From positions 1-64,000 of the forward strand of contig NC_018389.1 of NCBI RefSeq assembly GCF_000208865.1: a stretch of DNA of 64,000 bases, read 5' to 3'. This DNA is from Neospora caninum Liverpool. Taxonomy: Eukaryota; Apicomplexa; Conoidasida; Eucoccidiorida; Sarcocystidae. The first letter of the stretch is position 1. Each line of letters starts with the position of its first letter. Shown here piece after piece: positions 41,566 to 51,201 of this stretch. Under the pieces are notes generated by a model, which saw only the letters and a program-made list of their open reading frames with translations, was not told the origin of the DNA and made no database searches. The translations under genes were made by a program, and so were the position numbers.

Positions 41566-41998
41566 TTAATCCAAGCTCAGTGTGTATCTCCGAACGACCT
41601 CTCCGTTCGGGATTGCCTTCTCAGCGGCAATTTCCAATTTTCTGAATGCCGCAAGCGAAAACCCCCGCTGCAGCCTGTGAGGGTGCTGTCGAAGGGCTTG
41701 GCGGACCACGGAACGTGGCAAGTAGCGTCTGCATGCGCTGGAAGCCTTCGCGCAAACTCTCTCTCTTCCATTACCCCTGTCCCTTCTCAAACGCGCTCGC
41801 CATACGGACGCTCCTTCGTGGCTCCGGAGAAGGACACAGTGGGCCGGGCTGACGTTCCCTTGGCCCCCCCGCCCGCCCGAAACAAGTGCTTACTTACACA
41901 CACGGGGATGCTTGTCCTCTTATTCGCAGTTTGAACGGAGTCCGGCAGCCCTCTTCCAGATCCCGATCGCCACAACGGTCGCAGCGGGATCTGCGGAC
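41566..41998 (-). CDS. RNase P/MRP subunit Rpp21/Rpr2-like zinc ribbon, 5' end unresolved
   Basis: Two 3' exons are clear: 41,998-41,898 (ending tgtgt|gtaagtaag, phase 2) and 41,737-41,566 (acceptor gcttccag, ending in TAA). Together they encode VRRSRCDRCGDRDLEEGC, then about 15 residues, then SPCVACRRYLPRS and a basic-to-neutral tail ending RRYTLSLD. The C-x2-C, about 24 residues, C-x2-C spacing with a preceding basic VRRS resembles the Rpr2/Rpp21/SNM1 zinc ribbon of nuclear RNase P, which binds RNA and helps process tRNA 5' ends. Family assignment is by motif only. Upstream in the same frame at 42,106-42,020 lies a very charged stretch (RPDATKKLRQRLREQREE), cut off by an in-frame TGA 30 bp before the zinc ribbon, so how the N-terminus joins is unclear. 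Divergent from the Rab escort gene, whose ATG is about 0.6 kb away. Confidence 0.55.
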
Positions 41999-42584
41999 CT
42001 GGAGGCAAAAACTAGTTCAAGCGGAGACAGTCTCTTCTCGCTGCTCGCGCAGCCGCTGCCGAAGTTTCTTCGTGGCGTCCGGGCGCGCCGCGTAGAATTG
42101 GTTTCGCCTGGGTCAATGTGGGTTTTGTGCGTCATCGAGAACGGCATGTGAGCCCGTCAGTTGCTGCGGCTTTTCCCTTCGGGTGGCTCTGTCCTCGTGC
42201 TCCGTTCCCTTTTTTCTCCGTTCCCGTTCTTCGCCGTTCCTCCCGCATTCCTTGGCCCAGATCCGGATGACTCTCTCCCCCACGGAGCCCCGTACCCCGC
42301 CGCCCTCTCCGTGAAGCCGCTGTCCCCTACGCCCCAGGTCCCGCCGTTGAGCAGCTCGGTTGCTCCCTTCTTCCTTTACCTGGAGCTCGGCTGACTCTCT
42401 GTGGCGAGCCCTAAACCGTTGCCCGTTCTTGCATCCCGCAGGCGGCGTCGACTGCGGACCCCCTGGCTCTCGGGGGCACGCAAAACGCATTTCTGCGCTG
42501 TACAGCCTCGGGCGACCAGAACCCGCGGATCGTTGATGCGGCTTCTTTTCAAGTCAGTTCGGACGTCCCGTGTACGCCTTCCAG
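41999..42584. promoter_or_regulatory. Divergent promoter region and unresolved 5' exons of the Rpp21-like gene
   Basis: This gap lies between the minus-strand Rpp21-like gene and the plus-strand Rab escort gene, so both start sites must be within or near it. A plausible minus-strand donor (ccag|gtaaag) is seen at about 42,380, at the end of a frame that opens with ATG at 42,490. The resulting peptide shows no family features. The + strand is pyrimidine-rich at 42,160-42,260. Confidence 0.4.
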
Positions 42585-45500
42585 ATGGACCCGCCGGCCC
42601 CGGCTTCCTGCGCCGCCTCCTCGGCTGCTCTGTCTCCCGCGGATTCTTTGTCGCCCCCTCTAGCCTCGGATGTCCTCGTCGTCGGGACTGGACTCTCGGC
42701 CTGCGTCTGCGCCGCGGCCCTCGCCCGCCGCGGGGCGCGGGTTGTTCAGGTCGAAGAGTCGGGGACCTACGGCGGCGCCTACCAGAGTATGCGTCTGTCG
42801 GAGTTGATAGACTGGGCCTTGGCGGGCGAATGCGCCGGCAGAAACAACGGAGAGGAGGGAAGAGAGACCCAGACGCAGGTGCCCGACCGGACGCCGATCC
42901 TTGTCCTGGAGAAGAGCGAGGAAGAGAACGCGGTGAGCTTGGCGTGCCGAGTCGCGGAGGATCGCCTAGAAGATCAGAGTGAGGCAACGGGGCAGGGAGG
43001 CACAGATGCATGCACTGCTGCGCGTGACCGGGAATGCCCTGACAACGCCATCGACAAAAGAGCCTCAGAGCCTTTCTTGTCTCCAACGCAGTTCCAACCT
43101 CGCGGAGGCCCCGGCAGGGGTTTCGGAGACTTCTTCTCTCGCCACGTTTCCTTTTTTCCCTTCGCAGAAAAGTCGGAGGTTTCTGGGGTTCGCCCCGGCC
43201 TCGCATCCGGCTCCGACGTTCGAGGCGTGCGCGCGCCTGCAAGCGTGCCCGGGGCGTCGAGCGTACAGAGGCCTCGCGGTGGCGACACGGCGCCGCCACG
43301 CGCGACGCAGACAGAGAGCGACTCCGTGTGGAGAAAGCGAACCATGGAAGCGCTGCTTCAACCGTCGACAAGCAATGGATTCAGCCTCGACTTACTTCCG
43401 CGCATTCTGTACAGCAACAGTCCGATGGTCAACATTCTTGTCGAAAGTGGCGCTGCTCGGTACCTCGAGTTCCGGCCTCTCGAAGCGCCAGTGTACGTGG
43501 CAGACCTCGAGATGGAGACCGAGAACTTTACGTGGGGCATGCACGGGGACAGGCACGCGCGCGCGCACTTGCGTGAGGACGCCGAGGCAGGCGGCCGAGC
43601 GGAAAAGCGAGGCAGGTCCGCCTGCGCCGAGCACACAGGGCGTACAGAGAACGCGATTGGCTCAGCTTGCCACGAGGACGGAAGCGACGAAGTGAAACGG
43701 CGCAAGACGGGAGTGGGCGACGCGGCGGGCGCCAACCGGCCGGCGGGGCATTCCGAGAGCAGCGCGACGCAAAGAAGTACGCCGCTGCTCGGCCGCGGGG
43801 GCAGTCCGCAGGTTGGCAAAGACGGCGCAGCTCACATGACCTTGGAGGCTGTTCCGCTGAGTCGAAGCGCCATCTTTGGGAGCTCTGTCCTGACGCTGCG
43901 CGAGAAGCGCTCGCTGATGAAATTCGTATCTGGAGTCGCTTCCCAGTTCCTCAGTCCACAGTTCCTCTCTGCCGCCCACTGCTGGGGAAGGAAGGAGAAT
44001 GGCTCGCCGAAAGGCAGAGCGGCGACGCCTGGTCGGGGTGAAGCCGGGGCAAGGGGGGGTCTGGCCGGCGACGAGGACGAAAAGGAAAACCTAGAAAACG
44101 GGGAAGGTTCGTTGTCTTGGGAAGCGTTTCTGCGCCGGCATGATTTAACAGAACGTCTTCAACGTTACCTTACGTTTGGAGTCTGTCTCTCTGAGTTTCC
44201 TCTCTTGGGAGCAACCGGCGCGGCGGCGCGGGTTTCTCCGGTCTCTTCGTTGTCCCCTCGAGCTCTCTCGGACGAGAAAGCCCTTCTGGCCGGCTCCTCG
44301 CCATCGCCCGCGAGGGAGGCAAACTCGCTGCCACACAGCTTGGTTTGCTCGGCCAGGGAGGGACAGAGGCGCCTCGAGTTGTTTGTGCAGAGTGTCGGCG
44401 TGTACAGTCGGCAGACTGCTTCCGACGGAGCGTGGCTCTATCCGCTCTTTGGGACGTCGGACTTGCCCCAGGCCTTTGCTCGGGTGGCCTCACTCAGCGA
44501 AGCGGTCTGCATGCTGCGCGCAGGCATTCAAGAGGTGAAGGTTTGGCTGAGAGACGATGCCGCTTTGCGAGGCCTGGAGGCAGACGACGGGCTGCCGGCC
44601 AGCGATGAGGGGGCGACGGAGAAGGAAAGGACGCAGAGAAGGCGACCGCGCTCTTTGAGTGCGGCTGCTCCCGAAGCGGATTTCTGCGATGTCGCGAGGG
44701 AAAGGGGAAAGGAGCTTGAGGTGCACTTAACCAATGGAGAGAGGGTGAGAACGCACCTCATCCTGTTCGAGTCCGATAGTCTGCCCGCAATGGACACGCC
44801 AGTTTGGAACACGTGTGGCGTGAAGGCAGGGGCACGGCGCGGCAGTGTCGCCGAGCGCCCCGGCGGTGTTTTCGGCCAGAAAGCCGCCCCCGCGTCTCTA
44901 CGTCAGACGCTGTTCGGAGAGTCCCTCCCCGAAGACAACCGAGCAGCATCGGACCCGTCTGTTTCCACGGGCAGCGCCAGAGGCCGGAAAAGCGAGGAGA
45001 TTGGCGGGAGAGCACGGCCAGCGTCAACTGACGCGGACACCCGCGGCCATCCTCGTGATGCTCTGAAGCGTCCAGCGAGGGTGGAGACGGAGAGCGTCTC
45101 CCTGTTCTCCTGTCACCTCATCGCCATCTGCCGCAAACCGGTGCTGGACGGCCCGGGCTTCCGCATGTGCGTTTGCTCAGTGCGGGCAGGCACAGAGGAC
45201 GCACGCGAGGTTCAGACGGAGGATCCCAAGGCTCGGAAACACCTGGAAACGGACGCGACGCAACGTGTGCGGGGGGCCGACTCCGATACACCCATCAACT
45301 CTGCGCGTCCCTTCTCGACCGCTCGCTGGCCCGTCCACATTCTTCAGACCGACGCCTCATGCGCCACAGCGCCCCGAGACTTCACGGTCCTTCACCTCGT
45401 CCACGTAGGGTGTCCCGCGGTGGGGCCCTGTGGGTGTTGGCCACCGCGCGCGTCCGCAAACGGCCACTCTGGGGGGGGCGACGCCAGAAAACGAAAAGCG

Positions 45501-46508
45501 GCGGCGGGAAGCGAGGGAGGAGGCCTGGGCACAGGTGACAGCTGTGCGGTGGATCGGCGACGAGATGGAGAGGAGATGCACAAAGGCCGCTGTGGAGGAT
45601 CCGTGAGAACACAAGGAAGCATCCCGTGCAAAATTCTCAGAGAAGTCCTGCGCTCTCTCCTGGAGAGGGCTCAGGATGGGAAGCCGGACGACGACTGCTT
45701 GCTGGCCTGCTCCTTTGTTTTCTGCCCAGCCGTGGAGCGCCCTCGCGACGCTGCGCTGGCCGAGCGAGCAAGCAAGCGCTTCGAAGGCTTCCTGAGGGGC
45801 TTCCGAGAGGGCCCGCTGATGCCCGTAGACGCTCTGGAGCGTATTAAACGCATGCGTTCGGGCCACGCAAAAACCTCGGAAAGGGATGTGGTAGACGCCT
45901 CTGTGCAGGAGCCGAATAGCCCGTCTGGAGCTGGTGTCGGTACAGCGCCGCGAGCAACGGACGCAAATGCTGGGACTGCCGAAGCGGAGGCGATTTGCGA
46001 AACGACGGACGACGCCCATGGGGTGAATCATACCACGCTGGACCACTCGGCGCCGGCAAGGGACGAACCGTCTGCAGCCAACGAAGAGACTGCGGGGGAG
46101 CGAACCTGTCAAACGCTGTCGGCCACGACTGCAGCTTCTCGGAAAGAAGACAAAGACACTTCTGGTTCTCAAGTGGCTACAGGGGCCGAGGAAAATAACG
46201 GCGCGGCAGCACAAGTCACCAGAGGAACGCTTCTCGAAGCGAGCGGCGTGAAGGGCTGCGGATTCGCGCTTCTGCCTTCCGCCCCGGTGACTCCCTTCTT
46301 CTCTCTGTTGTCCGAACCTGTTGCTTGTCGCGACGTCCTGTCGTCTCTCCTCGCATTTAAGGAGACGCTCAAAGTTGACGACGTGGTCCCCAAGCACATC
46401 CTCCAGGGGCTGGAGGAAGTGGAAGAGCTTCAGAGGGCGATGAATGCTCCCTACGAACAGCTCGATAAACTCGGCATATCAGCCACTCGCGAAGGAAACG
46501 AGCTGTGA
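42585..46508 (+). CDS. Rab escort protein (Rab GDI/REP superfamily), intronless
   Basis: A single open frame of 1,307 codons from ATG 42,585 (context ccagATGGac). An upstream GTG at 42,570 is in frame but unlikely as a start. GDI-superfamily blocks occur in order. The nucleotide-fold start DVLVVGTGLSACVCAAALA with GTYGGAYQS is at about residues 29-70. GFSLDLLPRILYSNSP is at about 265. LTLREKRSLMKFV is at about 430. SWEAFLRRHDLTERLQRYL is at about 511. YSRQTASDGAWLYPLFGTSDLPQAFAR is at about 605 (it corresponds to the family's FL-PLYG-GELPQ-F block). SLFSCHLIAICRKP is at about 840. REP presents newly made Rab GTPases to geranylgeranyltransferase II in the cytosol. The usual REP is about 650 residues; here long hydrophilic, low-complexity insertions separate the blocks and a Glu/Ala/Thr-rich stretch precedes the C-terminus. 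GDI itself is near 450 residues without such insertions, so REP is the better call. Confidence 0.88.
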   Translation: MDPPAPASCAASSAALSPADSLSPPLASDVLVVGTGLSACVCAAALARRGARVVQVEESGTYGGAYQSMRLSELIDWALAGECAGRNNGEEGRETQTQVPDRTPILVLEKSEEENAVSLACRVAEDRLEDQSEATGQGGTDACTAARDRECPDNAIDKRASEPFLSPTQFQPRGGPGRGFGDFFSRHVSFFPFAEKSEVSGVRPGLASGSDVRGVRAPASVPGASSVQRPRGGDTAPPRATQTESDSVWRKRTMEALLQPSTSNGFSLDLLPRILYSNSPMVNILVESGAARYLEFRPLEAPVYVADLEMETENFTWGMHGDRHARAHLREDAEAGGRAEKRGRSACAEHTGRTENAIGSACHEDGSDEVKRRKTGVGDAAGANRPAGHSESSATQRSTPLLGRGGSPQVGKDGAAHMTLEAVPLSRSAIFGSSVLTLREKRSLMKFVSGVASQFLSPQFLSAAHCWGRKENGSPKGRAATPGRGEAGARGGLAGDEDEKENLENGEGSLSWEAFLRRHDLTERLQRYLTFGVCLSEFPLLGATGAAARVSPVSSLSPRALSDEKALLAGSSPSPAREANSLPHSLVCSAREGQRRLELFVQSVGVYSRQTASDGAWLYPLFGTSDLPQAFARVASLSEAVCMLRAGIQEVKVWLRDDAALRGLEADDGLPASDEGATEKERTQRRRPRSLSAAAPEADFCDVARERGKELEVHLTNGERVRTHLILFESDSLPAMDTPVWNTCGVKAGARRGSVAERPGGVFGQKAAPASLRQTLFGESLPEDNRAASDPSVSTGSARGRKSEEIGGRARPASTDADTRGHPRDALKRPARVETESVSLFSCHLIAICRKPVLDGPGFRMCVCSVRAGTEDAREVQTEDPKARKHLETDATQRVRGADSDTPINSARPFSTARWPVHILQTDASCATAPRDFTVLHLVHVGCPAVGPCGCWPPRASANGHSGGGDARKRKAAAGSEGGGLGTGDSCAVDRRRDGEEMHKGRCGGSVRTQGSIPCKILREVLRSLLERAQDGKPDDDCLLACSFVFCPAVERPRDAALAERASKRFEGFLRGFREGPLMPVDALERIKRMRSGHAKTSERDVVDASVQEPNSPSGAGVGTAPRATDANAGTAEAEAICETTDDAHGVNHTTLDHSAPARDEPSAANEETAGERTCQTLSATTAASRKEDKDTSGSQVATGAEENNGAAAQVTRGTLLEASGVKGCGFALLPSAPVTPFFSLLSEPVACRDVLSSLLAFKETLKVDDVVPKHILQGLEEVEELQRAMNAPYEQLDKLGISATREGNEL

Positions 46509-48826
46509 ACAACTAGGACCGAGGCAGGCAGCGCGATCGGAGCACGCCATGCTGTGTTGGGGGCAGCGAATTCGTAGAAGGCAGATCTCGGCCAAAGGCC
46601 GCGCTCGAGTCCACCACGCGTACTCCGTACACTTTGCGATGTGGTGGACGACCCTCTGTGTACGTTCCGCCTGTCGCCTCTGTTGGCACGCAGGCGTGAG
46701 GATTCGGGGTCGTGGGTTTACCGGTCGAGTCCAGAAATTAGTTGTACCGAGCTTAGGATCAATGCAGCGCTTGACTTCGCGCCTTTGCTCCGGTCTGTAT
46801 ACTTGCAGCATGGCCACTGCATCCACAGCATTCCGTGTCATTCCACGGAGTCTACAGGATCTGCAAGGATTTTGAGGCCGAAAGCTTGTCGGCATTCGGG
46901 CATTCGGCTGACGGGCCTCCTGCCAGGGGCGTTGCCAGTGTGGCCCCCCTGGCGTTCCCGTTGCCACTTTACTGAGAACCTTCGCAGACTTGTGACCGGC
47001 TGAAAGGAGCTGGACTCCGTTCTTAATTGGTTTCCGTTCCTAGAGGTAACTCTACAGGGGTTTCTTGCCATTGAGTCACTTCCCCGCGCGGCAGACGATT
47101 TTTCCGCGGTGCCTCGTGTGAAGTGCTGCAAAGGACACAACTGCCTTTGAGACCTTTGAGGAACGCCACATGCTGCAGACTGGGTCTGCGATGGACCTGT
47201 ATCCATTTGTGGTCTTTTAGATTGGCGAGGACCTGGATACACGCCGGCAAAAGTCGCGCAGTTGCTCGGGAATGTACATGCCCAGAGACGTTGCGAATTG
47301 TGAGCTTCGCGCGAATGTGTTGCTCTACCGACTGTAACTAGCTCTCTAAGGCATATAAGGTTCAAAAAGTGTAGAGGCGAGCAAGCCGAGACGTGCTCGA
47401 TTTACCCATTATTACTGGCGTTCCAGTGCTGCCACGTCAATCAGCATCCGAGCAAAAGGCAACAGTCGAGGAGAGAGTGTGGAGTCCGCCCTTCGGAGGA
47501 ACGCCTCACCTCCCTAAGGAATCCACCTTTTTCAGCTTCATGAAGTCCAATGAAGTGTTACTGGCACCAGCTGCAATAAAAAAATCGCAGCAGACACGCC
47601 GTGGACCAGCCGCTATACAGCAGCCCCTTTTGGGAGCGAAACGCCACGATCACCAGAGAGAATTGCCCAGATATCTCTGCCACAAACCGTCAAGAGTTTG
47701 TGCATCAGTGAACCGAGGGACAACTTGCGTGCTGAAGTGGAATGCAGTCGAGCTACGCTAAGCGAGATGTTCTGTGGCCGTACTGGCTGGCCCTGGCGAA
47801 CCGGAGGGCGGTGTGGTTACAACGCGACTGCTTTGGTTGCATCGCTGGGGAACTGCAATTTCCTCAAAAAAAATCGTTTTGGCGTCTTCTACATCCAACG
47901 CCTTCAAATACAAACAAAGGTGACACAAATGCTTAATCTCGTATTCCAAAGCCGCCCGACGGCTTTGTCGGGGGGTGGTTCTTCGGCTCGCGCTTGTCGA
48001 GCAGGACAAGAAGACGCTTCCGCAGTCGTTCGTGAAGCGTCTAGAACTTTGCGGTGTAATTTAGGTGCGTCCACACACCCTGGTGTTTTTTCCTCCTGGA
48101 AATTTCAGTCTCATCTTTCTTAAAACTTTCCCCTTGGTCACTGGAGACGTTCTCCGGGACCGGCCGCTAGTCTGTTTGTGTGACTACGCAGCGCGCCAAG
48201 AAAACGGATGTCTCCCGTGTCTCGAAGACACTTGCCCACCTCTGTGAAATACATGCATGGTCACTATGCGTTATAAATGACTTCGCAACGCACCGAAGCT
48301 ATCTTGTTTTTCATCCGTGTAGCGGTAGTGTACCAAAGACGACGAGAAAGACCACCGTCTTCCTCGTCTGGTGCACGAATCCATCGTTCTAAGCTCACGT
48401 CTCCAGGTGGGAGGGAGACAGCGCGACTCCTGAACTATCCGCGGGTTGGCTGCCGGTCTTTTTTTGCCTTGCTGGCTCCGCGAAGGACCGGACGCCGCAG
48501 TCGCGTTTTCCAGTCATGTGAAGGCGTATTTTCTCTTTTTTCAAAAGCCTGCCTGTCCACTATCCCCTCCCGTAAAGGTCCACGTTCTCTCTGTGTTCAC
48601 TAGCACAAACGACAGTGGTCAGATCCACGAGGCTGCCCAAGTACTGATAGAAGGCGACAGTACTGATCCATGGTTAAGCGTCCGCTTTCGAGCTGTGCAA
48701 AAGAAAGCCGTAGGAGAGTGACAGCATCTGACAACAGGCGTCTTGTTGTTTGCAGATTCGCGGGGTTTTGGCGCACCTTTGCGCGTGTGCCAAGTATTTC
48801 GGACGGGAGGTAGAGCGCCACGACTT
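46509..48826. other. Intergenic region: REP 3' UTR and promoter of the next gene
   Basis: No supported gene in about 2.3 kb between two plus-strand genes. Open frames up to about 175 codons exist (for example 46,838-47,365 on the minus strand) but have no domain and no splice-linked partner. Several T-rich runs lie near 48,460-48,560. Confidence 0.45.
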
Positions 48827-51201
48827 ATGCCTTGCAGTTTCCCTGCCAGTATTGGACTTTTTTCGCTTAGTGCTCTTGTAGCATTCTGCTTCCTTATTTC
48901 TGGCCCAGTTCAGAGCCAGATCGTGGAAAGTCTAGTTGCTGCGAGAACAGCCGAAATCCCGGACGGCCGATCGCCTAGACGGCGCCGACTGATTCTTCCA
49001 GTTAACTCCGTGACCGGTATCGACACTCCTGCCACGGTCTCCACGGAGACAATCGCCGACCCTGAAGTTTCTTGGGCTGCTTCAACTGCCAAAGTTTTCC
49101 TGACGCTGCGCGGGTCTAACGATTCCTGCTCTGAAGCCATGGAAGCTGCCACGCTCGGACCGGAGGTCTCCATGACGGAGACCGCCGCCAGCAACAGTGA
49201 TGTGGAAAAGGTAAGAGAACGTGGTATCGGACTTTGGATCGTTCTTTGGTGGCAGAACAGGCGAGACTAGCCCGACTTTCTTCTGCAAGAACACGCCGTC
49301 GGTTTGTAATGCTAAAGAACATCGTGGAAGTCCTCTGTTGCATGCATCCCGAGGTTGTTGAGGATGCAGCGGGACAGGAGGAGTCTCTAACAGCATGAAA
49401 GGCAAAAGTGAATGCCGCTTTGCGTTGTTGTTGGATTCTGTAGATATGGGAAATGGACGAAACACTTCCACTCGTGCACTGGTCGACTGTCTAGTGTCAG
49501 GAGCAATGTTTTTACGACGGTATTGTCTGCTTCCGGGTACATAACACAATCAAGGAACGACCACCAGTCATACGGACTTGCACAAATATCGGTTGAAACG
49601 CTCCCGGCGGCTAGAAAGGGCATCTAAAGACGGCGTTGCTGCTTTTGTCGCGCAGTTGCCGTCGCGGAGCCCATGCAAAAATTCTGGTACTCCGCTTTCT
49701 GTGTTTATCCTCACTGGTGCAGGAGATCTGCGCGGAGGAAAAGGCACGGGCCGTCGCTGCTCCTTATAGGCCTCTTACCCATTTGGAGTACACCAATTCT
49801 TTCCAACTCGGTACGCGCATCTATCGTGCACTGAATGAGGAGGCGGGAAGCACGACATCGGTCCTCTCAAGAGCCGGGCGGTCCCAGTTCCCTCCTCAGG
49901 ACCAGGGATGGAGATATGCCTTCCTAAATCTCTGTGTCCCCTTCCATTGTGTGTGCGGCCATGCTTTCGGGTTTGTGTCTTTGCCAATCTCAGGCGACAT
50001 CGCGGAAGTCTGGTTCGACTCCATCAGCCGACAGGCCGCAGCCTTTCGGGGCAGTTGGCAAGTCCTTCTTAACCGGTCCGATCCTGTGGATGATCTTATG
50101 AAGGCCCTGGGAATCAGCATGCTGAAGCGTCGCGTGATGGCCTCATACAGTAGCATCACAGACATGGAACTTATCAAGGACGACGAGAAGTCGCCGGTGA
50201 TGAAGATTACAACCCACCTTCCCCTGAACAACCTGAAGCAGTCTGTCGTCGCTTTCGACAACACATGGGCTGAGCAGAAGGTGAGCGACAAATGAAAGGG
50301 AAAGAAAAGCACTTTCTAATGAGTCTCATTCTAGAGGGATGTGCAGTGCATGAATATATGCATGTATTCAGATGTATCTCGTCATTGTTATGTGCACAAT
50401 TTTCATGTATACCCTAGGTCCTTGCATGGGCGAGGACATTTTGTCTTATCTCTGACTGACCTCTGCAGGACTCAGACACCGGCACCTGGCGCACGTGGAG
50501 TGTCTGGATCAACGGGAGGGCCATCCAACGGAGAGAGGGGCCTCTCGGCACTATGTTCGACGTTAGGGCGATTTTTCCCTCCGATCCTCTTGCCACCGAG
50601 ACGAAAGCTGGACAGGAAGTTTCTGGACCTCTCATGCTCTTTAAGGTAACCAACTGGTTTCAACAGAAGACAAATTGCAAAATAGCACAGTACTGCGTGA
50701 ACGTTTTGCCTTGGCTGCCTGCAGATTAAGTTGCCCAATATTGGCGATTTTCTGGCGCTGCTTCCTTTATGTACCTCGTTCTATATTCGCAGTTATTCTG
50801 AAGAGACTGTGGCGCCGCCGGAAATCAACAGTGTAGCTTCTTTTTATGAAGAAGGAATTCCGAAGAGAGAATGCCCAGCCACGGGCCATACACACAGGCT
50901 TATGCCCACCTCCAGTTGCGGAGGCGTAGCTTCGTGGAAGGCCATGGCATTTGCTCTTACGTTCCTACTTCACCAAATTAGCCAATGGTTGTTCTCTTTT
51001 TCGTCGTGCAAGTGGCTAAGCAACCGGCTGTGGCGACGAAACTTTCACAAATGTAGGGAATTAGATCTTTTCGCTAGAGTATACGCGCGACATGGGAATA
51101 AATCTTTGCCGTGTAGTACAGGCAACGCTGCCGTAGGCATAGCAGGCCTCCATGTAGTGGTGCAGCGAATTTCTCTCCTCGGTGCCGACACGTCCCCCTG
51201 A
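48827..51201 (+). CDS. Secreted protein with fatty-acid-binding-protein (calycin) like domain
   Basis: Four exons: 48,827-49,210; 49,723-50,280; 50,469-50,645; 50,725-51,201. All are phase 0 with good GT/AG signals (aag|gtaaga, aag|gtgagc, aag|gtaacc), giving about 531 residues. The protein opens with a signal peptide (MPCSFPASIGLFSLSALVAF). Then come a basic RSPRRRR patch and a Ser/Thr-rich stretch. From about residue 236 it reads FRGSWQVLL, DDLMKALGISMLKRRV and later GTWRTWSVWI and PLMLFK. The FxGxW start and DDxMKALG(I/V) helix-turn-helix are typical of intracellular fatty-acid-binding proteins, small beta-barrels that carry fatty acids or other lipids. FABPs normally lack a signal peptide, so this would be a secreted variant. 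The last exon adds about 130 residues with a hydrophobic patch (WKAMAFALTFLLHQI). Part of exon 2 (49,811-49,993) may be a frame-neutral intron. Lipid binding is inferred. Confidence 0.7.

Noticed and set aside
40023..42416. Single ccctaaa heptamers, the apicomplexan telomere-type unit, at about 40,023 and 42,409
   Set aside because: Only isolated occurrences; no tandem array, so there is no interstitial telomere.
42376..43371. 331-codon minus-strand frame at the 5' end of the Rab escort gene
   Set aside because: It is antisense to a convincing GDI/REP sequence and consists of Arg/Pro/Gly-rich shadow composition.
45357..46397. 346-codon minus-strand frame in the 3' half of the Rab escort gene
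   Set aside because: Antisense shadow of the same GC-rich coding frame, with no domain.
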